From Butyrivibrio sp. (GTDB lineage Bacteria; Bacillota; Clostridia; Lachnospirales; Lachnospiraceae): a stretch of DNA of 64,000 nucleotides. The stretch spans positions 186,001-250,000 of the forward strand of contig JAEDHB010000001.1 of the NCBI GenBank assembly GCA_016297265.1, written 5' to 3'. This document shows positions 50,934 to 59,255 of the stretch, piece by piece. The position numbers were made by a program, and so were the translations under genes. Positions within the stretch are counted from its first letter, which is position 1. Each line of letters opens with the position of its first letter. The notes under the pieces are model-generated. The model had not been told where the DNA came from and made no database searches. It saw only the letters and a list, made by a program, of their open reading frames with translations.

Positions 50934-52970
50934 TTAAGCTTCCTGCTGCCTGTTCTTTGTAAATCCGCATTTTTCATCGGCGCAGGCAAGCTTATTGCCC
51001 TTTTCCACCATGTATCCGCCGCATTCAGGACATTTTTCAACGGCAGGCTTATTCCAGGACATAAAATCACAATCCTGGTTCTCACAGCCGTAATAACGTC
51101 TTCCCTTCTTGGTTCTCAGCAGGATAACCTCTGATGAGCATTTTGGACATGGTACACCCACCTTTTCAAGGTAAGGCTTGGTATTCCTGCATTCAGGGAA
51201 TCCCGGGCATGCAAGGAATTTTCCGTGTGGTCCGTATTTTACCACCATATTGCGTCCGCAATTTTCACAGATTACATCCGTAACCTCGTCCTCAATCTTT
51301 ATTGCATCCAATTCCTTTTCCGCAACCTTAACTGCTTCGTCAAGGTCCGGATAAAAATTGCTGATAACCGTCTTCCAGTTTACTGAGCCCTCCTCAACCT
51401 TATCGAGAAGGCTCTCCAGATTGGCAGTGAAATTCACATCCACAATTGAAGGGAAGGACTGCATCATTATCTTGTTAACAGCCTCGCCAATCTCTGTAAC
51501 ATAGAGATTCTTCTGCTCCTTGATTACATATCTTCTGGCGATAATCGTTCCGATTGTCGGAGCATAGGTGGATGGTCTTCCGATTCCCAACTCTTCAAGA
51601 GTCTTAACCAGTGAAGCCTCGGTATAATGTGCCGGTGGCTGTGTAAAATGTTGCTTTGGCTCAAAATTCTCAAGCTTCACAACATCTCCCTTTTTGAAAG
51701 AATCAAGAACAATATTGTCCGCTTTCTCATCCTCATCGGACATATATACTGACATATAACCGTCAAATTTCAATTTGGATGCGTTCATACCGAATCTGTA
51801 TTTTCCCGCACTAAGCTTAACGCCGGTGGATTCATATACTGCATCCGACATACGACTGGCAGTAAATCTCTTCCATATCAGCTGGTACAGGCGGAATAAA
51901 TCCCTTCCCAGTGTTGCTTTGACTTCCGCAGGCGTTCTCTTGATATCCGTTGGTCTTATGGCCTCATGCGCATCCTGAATTTTCTTACCTTTTTTCTTTT
52001 CTCCGGAAGCAGCAAGATAATATGCGTCCCCGTAAGTATCCTTAATATATTCTCTGGCTAAAGCATCCGCTTCATCTGAAATTCTTGTTGAATCCGTACG
52101 AAGATATGAAATATAACCCTCTTCATACAACTGCTGTGCAATACGCATTGTTTTCTGTGTTGAAAAATTGAGTGTCTTTGACGCCTCCTGCTGAAGCGTA
52201 CTTGTTGTAAATGGCAGAGGAGCTTTCTTATTTCTCTCGCTCTTCTTAACCTCTGACACCGTAAAATCTTCTTTTTCTATAGCCTTGAGAATGGAATTTA
52301 CCTCAGCTTCACTTGAAGGCACAATCTTATCCTTGTCATCACCGATGAATTTTGCGGTAAGTTTTTTCTTATTATGGGATAGTTGTGCATCAATTGTCCA
52401 GTATTCCTGCGGAATAAATGCACTGATTTCCTCTTCCCTGTCGCAGATAATTCTCAATGCAACAGACTGAACTCGTCCTGCGGAAAGGCCGCGCTTAACC
52501 TTTGCCCAGATGAGCGGACTGATTTTGTATCCCACCATACGGTCAAGAATTCTTCGCGACTGCTGTGCATCCACAAGATTCATATCTATTTTGCGTGGTT
52601 CCTTAATGGAAGCCTTTATTGCATTTTGGGTAATTTCATTGAAGCTGATTCGGTTAATATCCTTATCCTCAATCTTCAAAGCCTTTGAAAGATGCCAGGA
52701 AATAGCCTCTCCCTCGCGGTCAGGGTCAGTTGCAAGAAATACTTTGTCAGCCTTTTTTACAAGCTTACGAAGATTTGCCAGAACATCTCCCTTTCCCCTT
52801 ATCGTTATGTACTTTGGTTCAAAATCACTTTCCACATCAATTCCCAAAGAGCTCTTTGGCAAGTCCCTGACATGACCGTTTGATGCCGCAACCTCATAAT
52901 TTGCGCCAAGGAACTTCTTGATTGTTTTAACTTTTGCAGGTGATTCAACAATAACCAGATATTTTGCCAT
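50934..52970 (-). CDS. topA: DNA topoisomerase I
   Basis: TopA relaxes negative supercoils. The 678-residue protein has the Toprim domain (MAKYLVIVESPAKVKTI and FLATDPDREGEAI), the catalytic Tyr289 in EGYISYLRTDSTR, and three C-terminal Cys4 zinc ribbons (CENCG...CPGFPEC, CPKCSS...CENQDC, CPECGG...CADEKC). It lies 4 bases after dprA. Confidence 0.97.
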   Translation of the reverse strand: MAKYLVIVESPAKVKTIKKFLGANYEVAASNGHVRDLPKSSLGIDVESDFEPKYITIRGKGDVLANLRKLVKKADKVFLATDPDREGEAISWHLSKALKIEDKDINRISFNEITQNAIKASIKEPRKIDMNLVDAQQSRRILDRMVGYKISPLIWAKVKRGLSAGRVQSVALRIICDREEEISAFIPQEYWTIDAQLSHNKKKLTAKFIGDDKDKIVPSSEAEVNSILKAIEKEDFTVSEVKKSERNKKAPLPFTTSTLQQEASKTLNFSTQKTMRIAQQLYEEGYISYLRTDSTRISDEADALAREYIKDTYGDAYYLAASGEKKKGKKIQDAHEAIRPTDIKRTPAEVKATLGRDLFRLYQLIWKRFTASRMSDAVYESTGVKLSAGKYRFGMNASKLKFDGYMSVYMSDEDEKADNIVLDSFKKGDVVKLENFEPKQHFTQPPAHYTEASLVKTLEELGIGRPSTYAPTIGTIIARRYVIKEQKNLYVTEIGEAVNKIMMQSFPSIVDVNFTANLESLLDKVEEGSVNWKTVISNFYPDLDEAVKVAEKELDAIKIEDEVTDVICENCGRNMVVKYGPHGKFLACPGFPECRNTKPYLEKVGVPCPKCSSEVILLRTKKGRRYYGCENQDCDFMSWNKPAVEKCPECGGYMVEKGNKLACADEKCGFTKNRQQEA

Positions 52971-52974
52971 TATC

Positions 52975-54069
52975 CTAACCTATCCTTACATAAAAATTTT
53001 TGCTCACTTCTCGAATTAATCCTCTTAATTCCAATGACATCAGCCCGGTAAAAACATCCTTCATAAGCATGCCTGATTCGCTAAAAATAGTATCCAGACT
53101 CTTTGGACTAAAATCTAGTAGCAGATTATACAACATTTTTTCATTAGTTGCAAGAGCAATATTTGTCCGGTCCTCCTCTCCGATACCGGGGCACTGCTCA
53201 TTATTTTCCTCCAGCGAAGTCAAAAAACTGTCAAAAGAAGTTATAATCTCCGCACCCTGCCATATCAGATTGTTGGTACCCTGACTGCATGCATCCCCCA
53301 CCCTTCCGGGAATTGCAAACACTCTTTTATTCTGCTCCAGGGCATAATTAGCCGTGATTAAGGAACCGCTGTTTACTCCCGCCTCCACTACAATCACAGC
53401 CTCGCACAAACCGCTGATTATCCTGTTCCTAAGCGGAAACATTCCCGGCGTGGTTCTGGTTCCGTCCCTGTACTCTGAAATAATACCGCCGCACTTTAGA
53501 ATATCCACATAGGTATTGTAATTCTGCCTTGGATAACACAAATCCGTTCCTCCCGCCAGAACCGCATAAGTGCGCCCTCCTGCCATAATCGTTCCCCTGT
53601 GCGCCTCCACGTCAATCCCCAGCGCAAGCCCACTGACGACATTAAATCCCCTGCTTCCAAGAATCCTTCCCAGTTCCTCAGCCATTCTTTTACCATAGAA
53701 GGAACAGTTTCTCGAGCCCACAATCCCTATATTCCTGTCCTTCCTCCCGGGAAGTCCGCCCCTGTAATACAGAACATAGGGTTTATCATAAATTTCCCTC
53801 AATCCTTCCGGATACCCGCTCTCATCAGGAAAAACAAAATTCTTGCCCTTCTCAGTATCCCTCTCAAATTCTTCCAGTATTTTCTTCTTGTTTTCCTTAG
53901 AAAAAATATTCTCAACATCCCTAACATTCAGATTGGGCAGTTCCTCCAGCTCCCTCTGTTCACTGTTAAATACCGTTTCCGGATCACCGAACCTGCTTAA
54001 CAGATGCCTTATCTTTGCATTTCCTATTCCTTCTATATTATTTATCCAGTACCAGTACTTTCTATGCAT
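52975..54069 (-). CDS. dprA: DNA processing protein DprA
   Basis: DprA protects incoming single strands and loads RecA in transformation. The 364-residue protein has an N-terminal SAM/HhH-like part (NNIEGIGNAKIRHLLSRFG) and the Rossmann domain with GIVGSRNCSFYGKRMAEELG, NVVSGLALGIDVEAHRGTI and AVLAGGTDLCYPRQN. A C-terminal winged helix (about 300-360) completes it. The start follows GGAGG and overlaps the comM stop by 8 bases. Confidence 0.97.
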   Translation of the reverse strand: MHRKYWYWINNIEGIGNAKIRHLLSRFGDPETVFNSEQRELEELPNLNVRDVENIFSKENKKKILEEFERDTEKGKNFVFPDESGYPEGLREIYDKPYVLYYRGGLPGRKDRNIGIVGSRNCSFYGKRMAEELGRILGSRGFNVVSGLALGIDVEAHRGTIMAGGRTYAVLAGGTDLCYPRQNYNTYVDILKCGGIISEYRDGTRTTPGMFPLRNRIISGLCEAVIVVEAGVNSGSLITANYALEQNKRVFAIPGRVGDACSQGTNNLIWQGAEIITSFDSFLTSLEENNEQCPGIGEEDRTNIALATNEKMLYNLLLDFSPKSLDTIFSESGMLMKDVFTGLMSLELRGLIREVSKNFYVRIG

Positions 54070-55576
54070 TAAAAACCTCCATATTTTTGTAGCTCACTGC
54101 CTCGCATATGTTTGCAAAGGATATTTTTTCATTATTATCCAAATCCGCTATTGTACGTGCCACTTTAAGAATCTTAAAATATGTTCTCAAAGAAATAGAG
54201 TATTTGTCATACACCTGTTTAATCAATTCTCTGGCATCGTTATCCATAACGCACATCTCGTCCATTTTTTTATCAGGAATTCCGGAATTGTATCTGATAT
54301 CCGTTCCGGCGAATCTCGTCTTCTGGATTTGTATTGCCGCCTCAACCATTCTCCTCATATTTTCGGTATTATATTCATCATCACTATATTGGGATTCGCT
54401 ATATGAAATTCGTTCCGCGTTAACAAAAATATCAATGCGTTCAAGTATGGGTCTGCTTATCTTCCCCAGATGCCTCTTGATATCCGTCTCGCTGCAGCTA
54501 CATTTGTTCATATCAGGGTAAAATCCGCATTTGCAGGGGTTCATAGCTGCCACAAGAAGGCAATTTGCACCATATTCATAGCTGCCATTGCTTCTCTGTA
54601 TCCTGGCAACTCCTGTCTCTAAGGGAACCCGTAAAGATTCTATTACATCATTGCTAAATTGATTGAATTCATCCATAAAAAGAATACCCGACTGGGCCAG
54701 ACTTATTTCTCCCGGAACAGGAGGATTGCCTCCACCGCAAAATGCAGCTTTACTTATCGATGCATGCGGACTTCTGAAAGGTCTGTTGCTGATATACGCA
54801 AGTTCACTGTTCAAAAGCCCCGATATGCTATACAGCTTTGATACTTCAAGGCTTTCCTCCTTAGTCATTACCGGCATTATTCCGGCCATCCGCCTTGCCG
54901 CCATGCTCTTTCCCGCCCCGGGTGGTCCGTATATCAACATATTGTGCATCCCTGCCGCAGCAACAAGCATTGCACGTTTTAAATTCCTTTGCCCCTTTAT
55001 ATCCACAAAATCATCATATTCTACCTCCCCTATATCGCAATCCGCAATTGTGGGGGTAATATTCCGCCTTCCCAAAAGCAATTCCATGCATTCCTGCAAA
55101 TTCGATACCCCTATGACATTAATTCCGCCAACCACTGCACCTTCCTTTGCATTGGCTGCCGGCAAAATAATGTTATTAACGCCGCCATTCTTTGCTTCAA
55201 TGGTCAATGGCAATGCACCTCTAATAGGATTAATTCCACCATCCAGGGACAATTCCCCTGCAAACAGGTAATTCTCCGTCTGTTCCCTTTGCAATACCCC
55301 AATTGCCTCAAGAATCGCCACCACTATGGCAAGATCATAATGAGTGCCGCTCTTATATACATTGGCAGGTGAAAGATTGATGGTGATTTTACTTGGTGGC
55401 AGTTTAATTCCAACATTCTTCAATGCAATTCTGACCCTTTCTCTTGCCTCCCTTCCTACTGCCGACATATTTCCGGTTATTTCAAATCCCGGGAGTCCCT
55501 GAGAGACATCGGCTTCAACTTCAATCATTGTGGTATTAATTCCATTAATACCTGCGGTAAGTGTCTTTCCGAACAT
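54062..55576 (-). CDS. comM: Mg-chelatase-like AAA+ helicase ComM/YifB
   Basis: ComM widens D-loops by branch migration in natural transformation. From ATG 55576 (AAAGGAGG 4 bases upstream) the protein has 504 residues: an N-terminal Lon-protease-like fold (FEITGNMSAVGREARERVRIALKN), the AAA+ core with Walker A IYGPPGAGKSMAARRM and Walker B LFMDEFNQFS, and a Mg-chelatase C domain. It is the first gene of comM-dprA-topA. Confidence 0.95.
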   Translation of the reverse strand: MFGKTLTAGINGINTTMIEVEADVSQGLPGFEITGNMSAVGREARERVRIALKNVGIKLPPSKITINLSPANVYKSGTHYDLAIVVAILEAIGVLQREQTENYLFAGELSLDGGINPIRGALPLTIEAKNGGVNNIILPAANAKEGAVVGGINVIGVSNLQECMELLLGRRNITPTIADCDIGEVEYDDFVDIKGQRNLKRAMLVAAAGMHNMLIYGPPGAGKSMAARRMAGIMPVMTKEESLEVSKLYSISGLLNSELAYISNRPFRSPHASISKAAFCGGGNPPVPGEISLAQSGILFMDEFNQFSNDVIESLRVPLETGVARIQRSNGSYEYGANCLLVAAMNPCKCGFYPDMNKCSCSETDIKRHLGKISRPILERIDIFVNAERISYSESQYSDDEYNTENMRRMVEAAIQIQKTRFAGTDIRYNSGIPDKKMDEMCVMDNDARELIKQVYDKYSISLRTYFKILKVARTIADLDNNEKISFANICEAVSYKNMEVFNA

Positions 55577-55717
55577 AGAACCTCCTTTACCAAAACACAA
55601 TACTGTATTCAGGTCATATCAAATTATATAAAAATAAGGAATAAAGCCGATTCATAATGAAAATAGAATATTAGATGTGCAATGCACAATGAATATAAGA
55701 ATCTAAGCTTTGAAAAT

Positions 55718-55746
55718 ACTATATCACAATTGAATTATTATGTAAA
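55718..55746 (-). promoter_or_regulatory. Promoter of comM-dprA-topA
   Basis: On the minus strand TTTACA (55741-55746) and TATAGT (55718-55723) are 17 bases apart. The leader to comM is about 135 bases; I see no clear structure in it. The -35 lies directly behind the terminator of the upstream pilus operon. Confidence 0.7.
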
Positions 55747-55748
55747 GA

Positions 55749-55792
55749 CAGGAAACAAGAAAGGCATCCGTTCACTTTCGCGAACGAATGCC
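55749..55792 (-). terminator. Terminator of the type IV pilus-like operon
   Basis: On the minus strand GGCATTCGTTC and GAACGGATGCC form a hairpin (one mismatch; 55763-55792) followed by TTTCTTGTTTCC. It lies 18 bases past the stop of the last gene. Confidence 0.8.
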
Positions 55793-55810
55793 GTATCTAT
55801 CTTCATTATA

Positions 55811-58042
55811 TTAATCCAAGTTCCATGTCTTCTGGAATACAATGCTCAAATATGCAGTTACAGATAATTCTCTGGTCTCATAAATTGGTGAGCCATCCCA
55901 GTTTGTATTAACCTTATGCTGATAGGTCTTGGTTGCCGTTAATTTGAAATACAACTGATTATTCTTCAATGCATTCAGTAATGCAGCATTGGATGAATTA
56001 ATCGTAATTGCTTTTCTCTTTTCGTATCCATTGCCTGAAGTAATATTGAAAGTCTGAAGAAGCTTATTACTATCACGCGAATATGCCTGTAAGACAACAT
56101 TCTTCAAATTACCATCAGGATCCCTGCCTACCGCATCAAATGAGAATGAAACAATTCCTGCTTCGGTTGATAACTTATCGCTGTCAATATATGCAACATA
56201 ATTCTTTCCGTTAGGTGAAACCTGTACTTCTTCAATTTGGTCAGCATCGCCGTTAAGCTTAATTTTCTCGTATGAAGCTGTTGGCTGATTTAACATATAT
56301 GGATCTGAATCATCAATACCGAAAAGGTATCCGATGAGGTCATTCATACCGATATTTCCGTCATAATCAAGACGATATGAGTTAGGGCCACTATCATCTG
56401 ATAAACCAACTCTGTCGGCAGAATACATTAAGTCCTTCGCATCATCCGACTGGAACATATTGAGACATCCGTTGTACAACTGGAAAGAACCATCGGACTT
56501 ATTACGCAAATGTAAAAGCATTTCCTGCTCATTCAAACCGAATACACCAATTGTCTCAAGGTTACCCCAGCTCTTAGCAGGCCATGCAACATCCTTAATT
56601 TTAATAAACTCTTCTCTTGCAACAAGTGCATTAGGATTAAGACTTGCTCTTTGATTAAAATATGTTGTCAAAGTCTTTAACTGCCAGTTACCATTGCTTT
56701 GGATAACCATTTTTTTCTGTTGTTCCGTCAGTGAATTATAATTTCCAACCTGGCCACTTACAATATATGGAGTTTTTGAATTCTGCTGATCTGATGACTT
56801 ACACAACATAATCCAGAGTTTAGCAACATTTGTATCATAAGTGCTTCCGTTACGGGTCATGATTCCGCCGCCCTGAGAAGAGAAATCAGGTAACTGGATA
56901 ATTGTTGATATCTTCTGCTGGTCAGCATCACTTGACTCTCTGTCGCAGTTATAGTTTCTGTTGTTGGCAGCATATACATATGAAAGAACATCCATTGCTT
57001 CTTCCCAAGTAAAGTCATTTGAATATTTCTGTCCGTCCTTAACTGTATATGAATCATACCATACTCTTTGGCTCTCTAACTCGCTAACCTTATACTCTGT
57101 TCCGTCAGCTTTGAATACGCCACTGTGGAATTGATCAGGATTATTACCGGTTTTGAGGAAATTAACAATATCTGCTTTCTTTCCCTGACTTGCATATGCT
57201 TTTGCATTAGCAAAAAATACATTTCTGTAGATATTGTAGTAATTCTTACCACGACCTGCAATAATAATCATATCAATTGGGTCGCTTCTGTTCTGCAGAT
57301 AATCCTTAAGGGATTTACCCTGAGCTCTGAGTTCACCAAGACAAACAGGAATATATTCAACATTGTCCGGATTACAGTAATATTTATACAACTGTGACTC
57401 TGTTGCACCTATAAACTGGTCGTCAATAAACATATTTGGCATATTGACATCAAAACCACTTCCGCTTTTCTTAACAATAATAGGTGTAATATAGTTGGCT
57501 ACAACATTTGCCTTCAGATTGTCCCTGTCAATTCCCCATGGATTATACAAATCACTTGTAATTGCATGTGTTGTAATATTATCAGCACCGCCAGGCATCT
57601 TAGACTTATCTGCTAACTTGAGAACACTGCCACCCTGACCATAAGCTGAAAACAACTCATTTCCATAGCTCTTAATGATATTCTTATGTTCCTGTGAAGG
57701 AATGTAAGCAGAATACTGTGACGCCAAACTGTATGGCACAATTTCAAGAACAGTAAGCTTTTCCTTGTTATCGCATATATTTGCGAGAACATTTGCCTTT
57801 TCCTGAATTTTTAATGCTTTCTCACCATTGACCGGATCATATTTTACTCCGTCAACACCAACATTAAATTTGTTGTACTCACCATCATATGCCTGCCATA
57901 CATTTGGCTCTATACGCTGGTAGTTATCAACAATGCCGGTAACCTTAGCATGACTGCCCTTAGCAGAGCCAATCACAAGGCCGGCACTAACTACAGTAAG
58001 TAAAACACCGGATGTAATTTTGTTAAAAATCTTTTTCTTCAT
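55811..58042 (-). CDS. Large secreted protein at the end of the pilus-like operon, function unknown
   Basis: The 743-residue product has a Sec signal peptide (about 1-32, ending GSHAK) and no other membrane helix or sorting motif. An N-terminal region with KLTVLEIVPYSLASQYSAYIP is reminiscent of DUF5057-type secreted proteins (uncertain). A middle region resembles an alpha/beta fold (PIDMIIIAGRGKNYYN). Near 559-569 DYDGNIGMNDL looks like a degenerate dockerin or EF-hand calcium loop. The C-terminus (about 590-740) is beta-rich (VSFSFDAVGRDPDGNLKNVVLQAY). It follows the prepilin genes by 11 bases, so it may be a pilus-associated or pilus-secreted surface protein. The function is not known. Confidence 0.8.
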   Translation of the reverse strand: MKKKIFNKITSGVLLTVVSAGLVIGSAKGSHAKVTGIVDNYQRIEPNVWQAYDGEYNKFNVGVDGVKYDPVNGEKALKIQEKANVLANICDNKEKLTVLEIVPYSLASQYSAYIPSQEHKNIIKSYGNELFSAYGQGGSVLKLADKSKMPGGADNITTHAITSDLYNPWGIDRDNLKANVVANYITPIIVKKSGSGFDVNMPNMFIDDQFIGATESQLYKYYCNPDNVEYIPVCLGELRAQGKSLKDYLQNRSDPIDMIIIAGRGKNYYNIYRNVFFANAKAYASQGKKADIVNFLKTGNNPDQFHSGVFKADGTEYKVSELESQRVWYDSYTVKDGQKYSNDFTWEEAMDVLSYVYAANNRNYNCDRESSDADQQKISTIIQLPDFSSQGGGIMTRNGSTYDTNVAKLWIMLCKSSDQQNSKTPYIVSGQVGNYNSLTEQQKKMVIQSNGNWQLKTLTTYFNQRASLNPNALVAREEFIKIKDVAWPAKSWGNLETIGVFGLNEQEMLLHLRNKSDGSFQLYNGCLNMFQSDDAKDLMYSADRVGLSDDSGPNSYRLDYDGNIGMNDLIGYLFGIDDSDPYMLNQPTASYEKIKLNGDADQIEEVQVSPNGKNYVAYIDSDKLSTEAGIVSFSFDAVGRDPDGNLKNVVLQAYSRDSNKLLQTFNITSGNGYEKRKAITINSSNAALLNALKNNQLYFKLTATKTYQHKVNTNWDGSPIYETRELSVTAYLSIVFQKTWNLD

Positions 58043-58053
58043 AAAAACATCTC

Positions 58054-58686
58054 CTATTGAACTGTATATTCAGTACCATTGAATACAAATTTGTTAAGTT
58101 TATTTCTCAATTTGATTGTTCTGCTGTCAGAACGCTCTTCTCCATTGTTACCAACTTTGATACTGACATTCAGAATAATCGCTTTCTTTAATACAACCTT
58201 ACCATCAATAGTTACTCTGTTTCCTGCTTCATCGTGCTCATATGATTCTTCATCAATATTAATTGTGAAATTAGTAACATATTTAGATACACAATAACCT
58301 TCACTGATATCATCCGCACTGTCAGCCATTTCTTCAGAACTCATATCTGTAACGAACAGCTTATTTGTATCCTTAATCCAGCAGATTAATTTAGGTTCAA
58401 CCTTATTATCCGCATCAAAATTACCTGTGGTAATAACAATTGCATCAGTCTCGTTCTTGATGTTTAACTCGGTTGATTCCATCAAAGCATCAATTACAAA
58501 ATTCGAACTGGACTGAAGCTCGTTTTGTATATCAATTGAATTACTCTGCTTGTTAAATGATCTGGTTCCGGAAGTAAGAAACGCGCCAATAACCAATAAT
58601 ACTATTGCACTTACAGCCATAGTTACAAGAAGTTCAACAAGTGAAAAGGCTTTATTATTCAATTTCAAAGATTTAATTCTCTTCAT
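58054..58686 (-). CDS. Prepilin-like protein, PilW/minor pilin type
   Basis: The 210-residue protein has a type III signal NNKAFSLVELLVTMAVSAIVLLVIGAF: cleavage is expected after Ala13, with Glu at position +5 of the mature chain and one hydrophobic helix. The C-terminal part is beta-rich, as in PilW/GspJ minor pilins (FVIDALMESTELNIK and DAIVITTGNF). The Ala at -1 instead of Gly is allowed but less usual. It lies between another pilin gene and the large secreted protein. Confidence 0.85.
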   Translation of the reverse strand: MKRIKSLKLNNKAFSLVELLVTMAVSAIVLLVIGAFLTSGTRSFNKQSNSIDIQNELQSSSNFVIDALMESTELNIKNETDAIVITTGNFDADNKVEPKLICWIKDTNKLFVTDMSSEEMADSADDISEGYCVSKYVTNFTINIDEESYEHDEAGNRVTIDGKVVLKKAIILNVSIKVGNNGEERSDSRTIKLRNKLNKFVFNGTEYTVQ

Positions 58687-58697
58687 TCCATCACCTC

Positions 58698-59255
58698 TTA
58701 CTGTTTAGCATGCTTACCTGTTATAAAATACAACTTAATCGAAGCGCTTTTTGATTGCTTATACTTTGAAACAATGCAGCATGTATTACCAAATTTATCC
58801 ATAAGTGAATTATTGTTTTCATCATACACCTTGGTAATGCTGCCCTTTGAACTATATACAATTGAAACACTCTCGTAATCGCCATCATCACCGATTTTGC
58901 CTGCATAGCTTTCTTCGGATGTGTTGACAAATATGTCAACCTTATTTGGCAGTGCATACGACTTTATGGTAGAAACCTTACCATCAGATGACACCTTCAC
59001 AACATTTGCTTCATGCTCTGTTAGAACAAGTTTCCATTCCTTTGCAGCATTCGTCATTGCCTTGCCCTTACAGAAAATCATAGCATCATTAATAACACTA
59101 TTGCTTTTCTTAACATTAGTTCTGCTTACGGAAAGGAATGTTGTCAACGCTCCTCCGATAAACACTGCCATAATAGCAACAACAACTAATAATTCAATTA
59201 TAGAAAAACCGCTATTATTCTTCTGTACCTGTTTCTGATTCAGCTTCATTCTCAT
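58698..59255 (-). CDS. Prepilin-like protein (GspH/FimT or minor pilin type)
   Basis: The 185-residue protein has the prepilin motif NSGFSIIELLVVVAIMAVFIGGA: cleavage is expected after Gly16, with Glu at mature +5. The rest is beta-rich (AMTNAAKEWKLVLTEHEANVVKVSSDGKV). The start overlaps the end of the upstream large gene by 41 bases and has GGAGAAAG at 8 bases. It could be the main or a minor pilin; length and position favour minor. Confidence 0.85.
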   Translation of the reverse strand: MRMKLNQKQVQKNNSGFSIIELLVVVAIMAVFIGGALTTFLSVSRTNVKKSNSVINDAMIFCKGKAMTNAAKEWKLVLTEHEANVVKVSSDGKVSTIKSYALPNKVDIFVNTSEESYAGKIGDDGDYESVSIVYSSKGSITKVYDENNNSLMDKFGNTCCIVSKYKQSKSASIKLYFITGKHAKQ

